A stretch of DNA of 22,274 nt from DATGLW01 sp035293965 (lineage in GTDB: Bacteria > Actinomycetota > Acidimicrobiia > Acidimicrobiales > RAAP-2): the NCBI GenBank assembly GCA_035293965.1, contig DATGLW010000105.1, positions 1 to 22,274 of the forward strand, given 5' to 3'. Positions 7,465-14,197 of this stretch are shown here, one piece after another. The notes under the pieces were generated by a model. It made no database searches and had not been told where the DNA came from. It saw nothing but the letters and a program-made list of their open reading frames with translations. Each line of letters begins with the position of its first letter. The first letter of the stretch is position 1. The translations under genes and the position numbers were made by a program.

Positions 7465-7946
7465 ACGAGCGGGAAGTCCGGATCAACGTGAACGGCCAGC
7501 CGTGCACGGCGCGCGTCGAGGCCCGCAAGCTGCTGGCCGACTTCCTCCGCGAGGACTGCGGGCTCACCGGCACGCACCTGGCGTGCGAGCATGGCGTCTG
7601 CGGGGCATGCACGGTCCTGCTCGACGGCGAGGCGATCCGCTCGTGCCTCACCTTCGCCGTGCAGGCCGCCGGCCGCGAGGTGACGACCGTCGAGGGGCTG
7701 GCAGGGCCCGAAGGCGAGCTGAACCCCGTGCAGCGTGCCTTCCAGGAGGAGCACGGGCTGCAGTGCGGCTTCTGCACGCCGGGCTTCGTGGTGTCGGCAA
7801 CCGCGTTCGTCCGCGACAACCCTGACCCGACCGACGAGGAGATCCGCGAGGCGATGTCGGGGAACCTGTGCCGGTGCACCGGCTACCAGGGGATCCTGCG
7901 CGCGGTCCGGGCAGCCACGCATGTGGCGAGGGCGCAGCCTGAATGA
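7461..7946 (+). CDS. coxS: [2Fe-2S] small subunit of Mo hydroxylase (CoxS-like)
   Basis: This 161-residue iron-sulfur subunit carries two [2Fe-2S] clusters that relay electrons from the molybdenum centre to FAD. The plant-type ferredoxin ligands are C42, C47, C50 and C62 (CEHGVCGACTVLLDG...C). The second all-helical cluster site is C102, C105, C137 and C139 (QCGFCTPG ... LCRCTGYQ). All eight ligands are present and length is typical. The GTG at 7461 overlaps the coxM stop by four bases. In most relatives the ~800-residue large subunit gene follows at once; here an 85-bp gap leads to a Rieske gene instead. Confidence 0.94.
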   Translation: MNEREVRINVNGQPCTARVEARKLLADFLREDCGLTGTHLACEHGVCGACTVLLDGEAIRSCLTFAVQAAGREVTTVEGLAGPEGELNPVQRAFQEEHGLQCGFCTPGFVVSATAFVRDNPDPTDEEIREAMSGNLCRCTGYQGILRAVRAATHVARAQPE

Positions 7947-8031
7947 ACGCCGGGCCCCTGGCCGGACGAACGTGGTTCGGTCGGTCAGCTGGCCACCGGG
8001 ACGAGCACGACAGCGACGATCGAGGAGACCG

Positions 8032-8352
8032 ATGCCCCCCTTCCACGACGCCATGCCCGCCGACTGGATCGGCCCCGGCGAGACGGCAACCGTCTCGGTC
8101 GACGGCTTCCCGGTGGCGGTCGCCAACGTCGACGGCGAGTTCTTCGCCTTCCAGAACCTCTGCCCGCATCAGGGGACGACCCTCGGGGGGAGGCCACTCG
8201 ACGGCTGCTACATCACCTGCCCCCAGCACAGCAGCCGCTACGACGTGCGTAGCGGGGCGTGCGTGGAGCCGGCGTCCATCGACGGGTTCAACCAGGACCT
8301 CATGACCTTCGAGACGAGGGTCGTCGACGGGGTGGTGCAGATCAGCCTCTGA
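8032..8352 (+). CDS. Rieske-type [2Fe-2S] ferredoxin
   Basis: This 106-residue soluble Rieske protein has the complete cluster site C44-x-H46 ... C63-x2-H66 (CPHQGTTLGG and CPQHSSRYD). The 16-residue spacing is typical of small bacterial ferredoxins of the BphF type, which feed electrons to ring-hydroxylating oxygenases. No membrane helix or signal is present, so it should be cytoplasmic. GAGGAGA at 8022-8028 supports the ATG at 8032. It lies 85 bp after coxS and may share its transcript. Whether it serves the Mo hydroxylase, an oxygenase elsewhere, or the P450 1.8 kb downstream is not shown by sequence. Confidence 0.9.
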   Translation: MPPFHDAMPADWIGPGETATVSVDGFPVAVANVDGEFFAFQNLCPHQGTTLGGRPLDGCYITCPQHSSRYDVRSGACVEPASIDGFNQDLMTFETRVVDGVVQISL

Positions 8353-8390
8353 CCGCTCCCGGCTCGCCCGCACCGGGATGCCGGCGCAGC

Positions 8391-8430
8391 TCCCCCCTCC
8401 TCTCCCCTCCTCCCCCCTCATCCCCCCTCC
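8391..8430 (+). repeat. Polypyrimidine tandem repeat, potential G-quadruplex on minus strand
   Basis: Four consecutive 10-bp units related to TCCCCCCTCC fill 8391-8430. The C-runs are 8392-8397, 8404-8407, 8412-8417 and 8422-8427 with 4-6 nt loops, so the minus strand meets the usual G3+N1-7 quadruplex pattern. The plus transcript is C-rich and G-poor just after the Rieske stop, which is also what Rho utilisation sites look like. Either role is inference. Confidence 0.65.
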
Positions 8431-8432
8431 AG

Positions 8433-8452
8433 CTCGGCGGACGCGCGCCGAG
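8433..8452 (+). terminator. Hairpin after the polypyrimidine tract
   Basis: CTCGGCG (8433-8439) and CGCCGAG (8446-8452) form a perfect 7-bp stem with a 6-nt loop, directly after the C-rich repeat and 80 bp past the Rieske stop. There is no T-tract. It probably marks the end of the coxM-S-Rieske transcript together with the repeat. Confidence 0.35.
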
Positions 8453-8588
8453 GCAGGGCGCCGCCGAGCGGGCCGCTGGTGTCTCGCTGCGGGCGGACGC
8501 GGCGGCATGCGAGATGAATACCATCGCAACGAAGTCGTCACGAACGCCACGGTCGCCCGGGTGCCAGCGTGCGAGAGAGGGGTGCTCG

Positions 8589-9809
8589 ATGTCCATTCGC
8601 CAGGCGCAAGGATTCCGCCGCATGGCCCGCACGGTCGTGCTCACGCTGCTCGGGGGCGTCCTTGCGTGCGCCGCCTCGCTCCTCGCGACCGGCGGCGCCG
8701 GGGCCGCGGTCCCGCGCGGCGCACCCCTTCTGGTGGGTGCCATCGCGACGGAGACAGGCGGCACCACCGGCACCGTCCACGACGTCCGGGACTCCCTCAA
8801 CCTGTGGGCCCGCTACGTCAACAGCCACGGGGGCATCAACGGCCACCCGGTCAAGCTTTTCCAGCTCGACGACCGGAACGACCCGGCAACCGCGCTGTCG
8901 GATGCCAAGACCCTCGTGGACACCGACCATGTCATCGCCATCCTCGACGGCAGCGGCCAGGACGCCGCCTTCGCTTCCTTCGTCACGTCGGCCCACGTGC
9001 CGGTGATCAGCACGACCGAGGCCGGCGACGGCTTCCAGTTCCAGGTCCAACCGGACTTCTTCGCCAACGGCACCACCGTGCTCACCATCCTGTGGGGCCA
9101 GGAGAAGGCCGCGGCCGAAGCCGGCGCCAAGACGTACGGGCTCATCTACTGCACCGAGGTGCCGGCGTGCGCGCAGGCGGTGCCCGTCACCAAGTCGCTC
9201 GCGAAGTCGGTGCCCATCGACGTCACCTACTCGGCCGGAGCCTCCAACAGCCAGCCGGACTACACGGCCGTCTGCCTCGGCGCCAAGAGCAGCGGGGCCC
9301 AGGCCCTGTTCCCCGCTGGCGTGGCCCCGAACCGGATCGCCGACGACTGCGCCCGCCAGGGCTACCACCCGATCTGGATCACCTCGCAGGGCACGATCGC
9401 ACCGCAGGACATCAAGGACCCGAACCTGGCCAACGCCACGGGCGACCTCCAGGACTTCCCGTGGATGCTCGACGCGACGCCCGCCCAGAAGCTCTTCCAC
9501 AAGATCGAGGGCCCCGAGCTGAAGAAGGCCCAGACTCAGGCCAACGTGGCCTTCGCCTACGTCGGCGCCCAGCTCTTCGCGAAGGCCGCGAGCCTCGGGG
9601 TGCCCAAGAGCGACACCTCGCCGACCGCCCAGGACATCCTCACCGGGCTCTACTCCCTCCACGACGAGACGCTGGGTGGTCTCGCGCCCCCGCTCACCTT
9701 CGTGCAGGGCAAGGCCAACCCGGTCAGCTGCGTCTTCCTCTACGGCGTGAAGAAGGGCAAGTACGTCGCCACCCACGGCAGCAAGACCTTCTGCCAGCCG
9801 AAGAGTTGA
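8589..9809 (+). CDS. livK: Liv-type ABC transporter substrate-binding protein
   Basis: This 406-residue periplasmic-binding-protein-like protein belongs to the Leu/Ile/Val-binding family (Peripl_BP_6 type). It starts with a basic n-region and hydrophobic core (ARTVVLTLLGGVLACAASLLATGGAGA), then a probable signal peptidase site near AGA-AVP. No convincing lipobox is seen (VLAC is a poor fit). The mature part begins LLVGAIATETGGTTG and continues with GINGHPVKLFQLDDRNDPATALSDAKTLV, the family pattern for lobe I. The ATG at 8589 has a purine-rich GAGAGGGG upstream. AT-rich TACCAT at 8519-8524 could be a -10 box. It likely feeds the Liv transporter at 16.9-20.7 kb. Ligands of this family range from amino acids to aromatic acids. 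Confidence 0.88.
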   Translation: MSIRQAQGFRRMARTVVLTLLGGVLACAASLLATGGAGAAVPRGAPLLVGAIATETGGTTGTVHDVRDSLNLWARYVNSHGGINGHPVKLFQLDDRNDPATALSDAKTLVDTDHVIAILDGSGQDAAFASFVTSAHVPVISTTEAGDGFQFQVQPDFFANGTTVLTILWGQEKAAAEAGAKTYGLIYCTEVPACAQAVPVTKSLAKSVPIDVTYSAGASNSQPDYTAVCLGAKSSGAQALFPAGVAPNRIADDCARQGYHPIWITSQGTIAPQDIKDPNLANATGDLQDFPWMLDATPAQKLFHKIEGPELKKAQTQANVAFAYVGAQLFAKAASLGVPKSDTSPTAQDILTGLYSLHDETLGGLAPPLTFVQGKANPVSCVFLYGVKKGKYVATHGSKTFCQPKS

Positions 9810-10157
9810 CGGAGGCAGCAGTCAGGGGGGCTCCGACGTCCATCGGCGGGAAGGACGCGCTTGGACACCGGCACGCCTCGGGTTCGCGGCCGAATAGAGC
9901 GGACAGCCAGGACGCCCCCGGGGGACCACGCACCTGCTGGATCGCCAGCGCGGCACGGTGCGCCGGCCGTGGCCTCCACCTCCACGGGCGCTCACGTCCA
10001 CGCCGAGCACGTTCGTCCAGCGAGCTAGCCTGCGCAGACGTCGAAGTGAGAGGTGAGCGCAGCGACGGGGTGAGCGTCGTGCCGACCTCCCGTCGGACCG
10101 ACCTCCCGAGGGACGCGGGAGAAGCGGGAAGCGGAATGTGGCGTGAAAGGGGGCACG
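9810..10157 (+). other. 348-bp spacer between binding protein and P450
   Basis: No convincing gene is present. The right part holds a TAGCCT -10-like box (10026-10031). It also holds an 11-bp direct repeat CCGACCTCCCG at 10082-10092 and 10098-10108 (16-bp period), whose first copy starts a CCGAC-N5-GTCGG dyad. A CTCCCG/CGGGAG hairpin (10103-10108 with 10116-10121) follows. The left 200 bp show nothing clear. Confidence 0.4.
10082..10108 (+). promoter_or_regulatory. Paired direct repeats upstream of P450
   Basis: CCGACCTCCCG occurs twice with a 16-bp period, 50-76 bp before the P450 ATG and downstream of a TAGCCT box. Spacing of about one and a half helical turns suits a regulator-binding site within the leader. 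No regulator gene is in the window. Confidence 0.35.
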
Positions 10158-11393
10158 ATGGGTGACCAGGTGACCGAGCAGGAAGTCGTGGCGGATGCCG
10201 CTCGGATGTACGCCACGATGTACGCGTGGGAGGAGGTCCCCGAGCGGGCTGAAGCCCGGCGGAGCGCGGAGCCGCAGCCCATGTACGTCGAGCTGGCCGA
10301 GCGCTGCCCCGTCGTCCACAACGCCAACGGGTCCGTCACCCTGCTCAGGATGGACGACATCCTGTTCGTCAACAAGAACCGCGCCGTCGTGCAGGCGTCG
10401 AAGTTCCTCGGCAGCAACCGCCCGGCCATCCCGCTGGGTCTCGATGGCCCCGAGCACACGAAGTACCGCCGCCTCCTCGACCCGGTCTTCACTGCCAAGC
10501 GGGTTGCCCCCCTTGCCGACCAGGTTCGCGACCTCGCGAACCGCATGATCGACGGCTTCGTCGACGGTCACGAGGTCGACGCCTACGTCGAGTGGTGCGA
10601 GCCGCTCCCCTCCCAGATCTTCCTGTCGATCATGGGGTTGCCGACCGAAGACCTCCCGGCCTTCCTCGAGTTCAAGGAACTGACGCTGAGCAACGAGCAA
10701 GTCGATCGCCCGTCGGCAGAGGAGCAAGAGGCCAAGCGGGCGCAAGCGGTGGAGTGGATCCAGTCCTACTTCAACCGGGCGCTCGACGAGCGCGAGGAAC
10801 GCGGCGACCCGGGGGACGACATGCTCGGCTGGCTCCTCACGACCGAGGTGGGCGGGCAGCGCCTCACGCGCGAGAACCTCCATGACATCCTCGGCCTGCT
10901 GATGATCGCCGGCCTCGACACGGTCGCTGCTTCGCTGGCCTGCTTCCTCAGCTATTTCGCCCGCCACCCCGAGCGTCGAGCAGAGCTCCTGGCCGACCCG
11001 TCGCGCTGGCCGAGCGCGGTGGAAGAGCTGATGCGCTTCGAATCTCCGGTGACCGACGGTGGCCGGATCGCCCTCGAGGACCTCGAGCTCCCGAGCGGCG
11101 AACGGATCCCCGCTGGGACGGTCATGGGCGTGTCATGGTCCGCGGCGAACCTGGATCCCACGTACTTCCCCGACCCGCTGGCCGTGGACTTCGACCGCTC
11201 ACCCAACCCACACATCGGGTTCGCGAGCGGATTCCACCGGTGCCTCGGCTCCCATCTCGCACGCATGGAGATGGTGACCGCGATGGAGGTGTGGCACCGG
11301 CGCATCCCGAACTACCGCATCGCGCCGGGCGCAGAGCTCGTGTACAGCGGGAACCCGCGAGCACCGCATCACCTCCCGCTCGTCTGGGACTGA
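10158..11393 (+). CDS. Cytochrome P450
   Basis: This 411-residue bacterial class I-type P450 monooxygenase is soluble with no membrane anchor. The I-helix oxygen-activation motif is IAGLDT, the K-helix ExxR is EELMR, and the haem-binding loop is FASGFHRCLGSHLAR with the axial Cys (FxxGxHxCxG). DGPEHTKYRRLLDPVFT is the C-helix haem-propionate segment (usual H/R pattern). The ATG at 10158 is chosen because AAAGGGGG (10146-10153) precedes it; a GTG at 10143 would add five residues. CYP family cannot be assigned by eye. An SDR follows 78 bp downstream and could oxidise the alcohol formed. The Rieske protein at 8.0 kb is a conceivable but unproven electron donor. Confidence 0.93.
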   Translation: MGDQVTEQEVVADAARMYATMYAWEEVPERAEARRSAEPQPMYVELAERCPVVHNANGSVTLLRMDDILFVNKNRAVVQASKFLGSNRPAIPLGLDGPEHTKYRRLLDPVFTAKRVAPLADQVRDLANRMIDGFVDGHEVDAYVEWCEPLPSQIFLSIMGLPTEDLPAFLEFKELTLSNEQVDRPSAEEQEAKRAQAVEWIQSYFNRALDEREERGDPGDDMLGWLLTTEVGGQRLTRENLHDILGLLMIAGLDTVAASLACFLSYFARHPERRAELLADPSRWPSAVEELMRFESPVTDGGRIALEDLELPSGERIPAGTVMGVSWSAANLDPTYFPDPLAVDFDRSPNPHIGFASGFHRCLGSHLARMEMVTAMEVWHRRIPNYRIAPGAELVYSGNPRAPHHLPLVWD

Positions 11394-11444
11394 GAGCTCG
11401 CTGCAGCGCCCGCACGTCTGTGGACTGAGAGCTGCTGCAACGCC
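11381..11444 (+). repeat. Imperfect tandem duplication spanning the P450 stop
   Basis: 11381-11410 and 11415-11444 are near-identical 30-mers (both contain GGACTGAGAGCT and GCTGCA/GCAACGCC) with a 34-bp period. The first copy includes the P450 stop codon. It looks like a local duplication; no hairpin is apparent. Confidence 0.6.
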
Positions 11445-11471
11445 AGCGCGGAACTGGGACGAGGGAGGCCG

Positions 11472-12284
11472 ATGCACATCGAGGGCGCGACGATCGTCGT
11501 AACCGGGAGCGGGCACGGCATCGGTGAAGGCCTCGCCACCCGTTTCGTCGAGGAGGGCGCCAGGACCGTCGTCATCTCGGACCTCGACGACGCGGCTATG
11601 ACGCTGGTGGCAGCCCGCCTTGGCCAGCCATGTCGAGCCTGCGACGTCGGCAATGCGGGTGAGTACGCGGCGTTCCTGGCGTGGGTCGAACGTGAGATCG
11701 GGCCGATCGACCTGCTCTGCAACAACCCAGCAGTTTTCGGCGGCCCGGAAGGGGGCAATCTCCAGACCACGGAAGAGACATTCGAACGTTCCTGGCAGGT
11801 GAACGTGATGTCTCACATCCGTTCGGCGCAGCAGTTGGTGCCGCGCATGCTCGAGCGGGGAGGCGGGTACTTCCTGCAGACGATCTCCGCGGCCGGCCTG
11901 ATCACCGCCAACTCGGCCCTCGCGTACACGGTCACCAAGCACGCGGCGATCGGCTTCGCCGAGTGGTTGATGCTCAACTACGGCGACCGGAACATACGGG
12001 TGTCGTGCTTGTGCCCGACAGCGGTCGAGACGCGCCCCGGCCAGTTCGACGGCATGGATATCGGCCTGGTGCAGACACCGGCAGAGATCGCCGAGGCCAC
12101 GGTCAAGGGTCTCGAGGACGAAGCCTTCCTCATCCTCCCCAACCCGGCGGTCGGTGGCTCGTTCCGCAAGAAGGCCACCGACTACGACGCCTGGCTCGCC
12201 CGCAGCATCCAGCGCATCTCCCCCATCAAGCAGCCAGGTCCCTGGGACGATCGCTTCCCCCCGCCCGGCACACGGCGCACCTGA
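11472..12284 (+). CDS. Short-chain dehydrogenase/reductase (classical SDR)
   Basis: This 270-residue NAD(P)-dependent oxidoreductase has TGSGHGIG (residues 11-18) for cofactor binding. Asp at 37, after the second strand (VVISDLDD), suggests NAD(H). Tetrad residues are N111, S139 (TISAAG), Y152 and K156 (YTVTK). The usual NNAG motif reads NNPA (84-87), an uncommon proline substitution. The C-terminus is rich in Pro and Arg and carries no targeting signal. GAGGGAGG at 11461-11468 fixes the ATG at 11472. It follows the P450 and is likely co-transcribed, so oxidation of a hydroxylated product is a reasonable inference. Substrate unknown. Confidence 0.88.
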   Translation: MHIEGATIVVTGSGHGIGEGLATRFVEEGARTVVISDLDDAAMTLVAARLGQPCRACDVGNAGEYAAFLAWVEREIGPIDLLCNNPAVFGGPEGGNLQTTEETFERSWQVNVMSHIRSAQQLVPRMLERGGGYFLQTISAAGLITANSALAYTVTKHAAIGFAEWLMLNYGDRNIRVSCLCPTAVETRPGQFDGMDIGLVQTPAEIAEATVKGLEDEAFLILPNPAVGGSFRKKATDYDAWLARSIQRISPIKQPGPWDDRFPPPGTRRT

Positions 12285-12290
12285 GCGCTG

Positions 12291-12319
12291 GCAGGCTCCG
12301 CAGGGCCGCTCGAGCCTGC
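12291..12319. terminator. Hairpin between convergent SDR and enoyl-CoA hydratase genes
   Basis: GCAGGCTC (12291-12298) and GAGCCTGC (12312-12319) are perfect 8-bp arms with a 13-nt loop, centred in the 58-bp spacer between two converging stops. It could act on both strands. There is no T-tract. Confidence 0.5.
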
Positions 12320-12342
12320 AAGGCTCACGGACGAGGCAGCCG

Positions 12343-13077
12343 TCACGCTGGTCGAGGCCCGCGGGAAGCGTGCGCTCGCGGCGAGCCGTCGATCCATCCG
12401 AGGGACTCGAGGCGCTGGATCGACGACATCTCGAGCTCCACTGGGGTGCGGGCGATCTGCTTGACCGACGCGAGGGCTGCGGGGCTGCACTCGAGCATCC
12501 GATCGGCCAGGCCGTCTGCGACGAGGCGGAGCGCCTCTTGATCGCGTGCCACCTCCTGCACGAGGCCCACGTCGTAGGCGCGGCGCCCGCTGATGGGTTG
12601 GGAGGTGAGCATCAGCTTGAGCGCCTCACCGAGGGGCATGAGCCGGCCCAGGCGAGGTGCGGCGACCCCCGGCGCGCTGGCGATGGTACGCGGCTCGGGC
12701 GTACCAAGGAGCGCGTCCTCGGTCGCCACCCGGATGTCGCAGCAGAGCGCCAGCTCGAGCCCGCCACCGACTGCGTACCCGTGGATGCATGCGATGAGCG
12801 GCTTGCGGCAGCGGTCCAGGCGGTCGAAGTGGGCGAAGCGCGCTCGGCCTCCGGAGGCGGACGGCCCTTCCTTCAGGTCGGCACCGGCCGAGAAGGCCCG
12901 CCCGCTGCCCATCACGAGCGCCACGCCGAGCTGGTCGTCCGCCTCGAAGCGGTCCAGCGCGGCGATCAGGCCGGCCCTGAGCGGGTCGTTCTGCGCGTTC
13001 AGGACCTCCGGGCGGTTGAGGGTGATCAACATCTTCCCGTCGCGGGTCTCGACCAGGATGGGGTCCTCGTCAGGCAT
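12343..13077 (-). CDS. Enoyl-CoA hydratase/isomerase family protein (crotonase fold)
   Basis: This 244-residue crotonase-superfamily enzyme acts on CoA thioesters. Oxyanion-hole segments are AFSAGADLKEG (about residues 61-71) and IHGYAVGGGLELALCCDIRVATEDALLGTPE (about 98-128). Both glutamates that act in classical enoyl-CoA hydratase are present at the right spacing (E108 in GGLELAL, E128 in GTPEP), so a genuine hydratase is possible. The start is ATG at 13077, with AGGAGG on the minus strand (13087-13082) four bases upstream; an ATG at 13110 lacks that support. It is the only leftward gene between 8.0 and 15.0 kb and converges on the SDR before it. Beta-oxidation-type ring or chain degradation is the likely pathway. 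Confidence 0.9.
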   Translation of the reverse strand: MPDEDPILVETRDGKMLITLNRPEVLNAQNDPLRAGLIAALDRFEADDQLGVALVMGSGRAFSAGADLKEGPSASGGRARFAHFDRLDRCRKPLIACIHGYAVGGGLELALCCDIRVATEDALLGTPEPRTIASAPGVAAPRLGRLMPLGEALKLMLTSQPISGRRAYDVGLVQEVARDQEALRLVADGLADRMLECSPAALASVKQIARTPVELEMSSIQRLESLGWIDGSPRAHASRGPRPA

Positions 13078-13088
13078 CGGTCCTCCTC

Positions 13089-13108
13089 GGCACGCGCCAC
13101 CGCGTGCC
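13089..13108 (-). promoter_or_regulatory. Perfect 8-4-8 palindrome just upstream of the crotonase ribosome site
   Basis: GGCACGCG (13089-13096), loop CCAC, then CGCGTGCC (13101-13108). The palindrome starts two bases from the Shine-Dalgarno (13082-13087). It could be a protein-binding operator or an mRNA 5' hairpin. A TAGGCT -10-like box lies further upstream on the minus strand at 13168-13163, which would put the hairpin in the transcribed leader. Confidence 0.5.
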
Positions 13109-13287
13109 ATCGACTGCCGGCGCCGTCACTCGACGAGCGGGCAGTTGCGCCCAGGCAGCCCGAGCCTACGGATCCCAGCGGCTCGGCGCTCTTCGGACGC
13201 CAGGATGGCTGTCCGCTACGGTGGTCCCGGTCGCACCGTCGCAAGCCGTCGGGCGGGCGCTGTGCGGCGGTTGCAGCCGGAGGTGAC

Positions 13288-14121
13288 GTGGCAACCCAAC
13301 GGGATGTCGTGGCAACGGGACCGAACGTGGCCGTCGTGACGGGCGCCAGCCGGGGGATCGGGAAGCAGACCGCGCTCGAGCTGGCCCGCCGGGGGGTGTG
13401 CGTCGTGCTCGTCGCCCGCACCGAGGAACCGCGGGCGGGCACGCCAGGCACGCTCGCAGAGACGGCGGCGGCGGTTCGCGCCGTCGGCGGGGAGCCCGTC
13501 GTCCTGCCTGCTGACCTCAGCCGACAGGACGACATCGACCGCGTCGTGCGCACGGTGCTCGAACGCTGTGGTCACGTCGACATCCTGGTCAACAACGCCG
13601 CGTACACCGTCGGGCGGGCGCTGTTCACGCACGTGCCTGACCTCACACGCGAGCAGTGGGAGAAGCACCTCGCGATCAACGTGACTGCGCCGCTCATGTT
13701 GATCGAAGGGTTCTGGGGTTCCATGCGCGAGCGTGGTGGTGGCGTGGTCGTGAACGTCACCTCTGGCGCGGCGAATCTCGAGCCGGTGTCGGCCAGCCGG
13801 GCCAACACGACGGGCCTGCCGGAGAACGGCCCTGCGTACGGCGCGAGCAAGGCGGCCCTCAACCGCATGGCAAACGTCGTCGCCCAAGAAGGCCTGCCCC
13901 ACCGGATCGCGGTGATCACGGTCGAACCGGGGTTCGTCCTGACCGAAACGATGGCGGCCACCTTCGAGCGGACCGGCGTGACCCGCACGGCAGCCATCCC
14001 GCCCACCGTGCCCGCGTCCGTCATCGCCCACCTCTGCACGTGTGACGACCCGCTGCGGTACACCGGCGAGGTGCTCAGCGCGCCTGCCCTGGCCGCCGAT
14101 CTCGGCCTGCTGCCCGGCTGA
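13288..14121 (+). CDS. Short-chain dehydrogenase/reductase (classical SDR)
   Basis: This 277-residue oxidoreductase has TGASRGIG (about residues 18-25). LVAR after the second strand (R44) points to NADP(H). NNAA is at 102-105, and the tetrad is N131, S159 (VTSGAA), Y184 and K188 (YGASK). The stretch between Ser and Tyr is 25 residues instead of the usual 12-13 and contains PVSASRANTTGLPENG, an enlarged substrate loop. The GTG at 13288 is taken as start; GGAGGTGA lies just before it but very close, so GTG at 13309 or 13327 remain possible. It is divergent from the crotonase gene across 210 bp. Substrate unknown. Confidence 0.85.
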   Translation: MATQRDVVATGPNVAVVTGASRGIGKQTALELARRGVCVVLVARTEEPRAGTPGTLAETAAAVRAVGGEPVVLPADLSRQDDIDRVVRTVLERCGHVDILVNNAAYTVGRALFTHVPDLTREQWEKHLAINVTAPLMLIEGFWGSMRERGGGVVVNVTSGAANLEPVSASRANTTGLPENGPAYGASKAALNRMANVVAQEGLPHRIAVITVEPGFVLTETMAATFERTGVTRTAAIPPTVPASVIAHLCTCDDPLRYTGEVLSAPALAADLGLLPG

Positions 14122-14150
14122 GTGCACAGGCGCGCCTTTCCGGTTGTCAC

Positions 14151-14190
14151 ATCGGGTTCCCGATCACCGGTGGCAGCCGAGGGCTAGCGT
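14151..14190 (+). promoter_or_regulatory. Dyad plus leaderless-type -10 box before the mycofactocin-type SDR
   Basis: ATCGGG (14151-14156), TT, CCCGAT (14159-14164) form a perfect 14-bp dyad. TAGCGT (14185-14190) ends exactly 7 bp before the ATG at 14198, the spacing of leaderless actinobacterial promoters, and no Shine-Dalgarno is present. The dyad lies across the -35 position, as an operator would. Function is inferred from geometry. Confidence 0.5.
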
Positions 14191-14197
14191 CAGCGCC

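Noticed and set aside
8032..8352. Rieske protein as truncated ring-hydroxylating oxygenase alpha subunit
   Set aside because: The frame is complete with its own ribosome site, the usual ferredoxin length and a stop after the domain, and no catalytic-domain remnant follows.
8391..8430. CRISPR-like array
   Set aside because: The units are 10 bp, contiguous and low-complexity, with no spacers and no cas genes.
8589..8720. Lipoprotein signal peptide in the binding protein
   Set aside because: The VLAC sequence has Leu rather than a small residue at -2, and the hydrophobic core continues past it; signal peptidase I cleavage near AGA-AVP fits better.
12154..13287. Long upstream extension of the SDR frame starting at 13288
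   Set aside because: It runs antisense through the crotonase gene and inside the end of the preceding SDR; it is compositional shadow.
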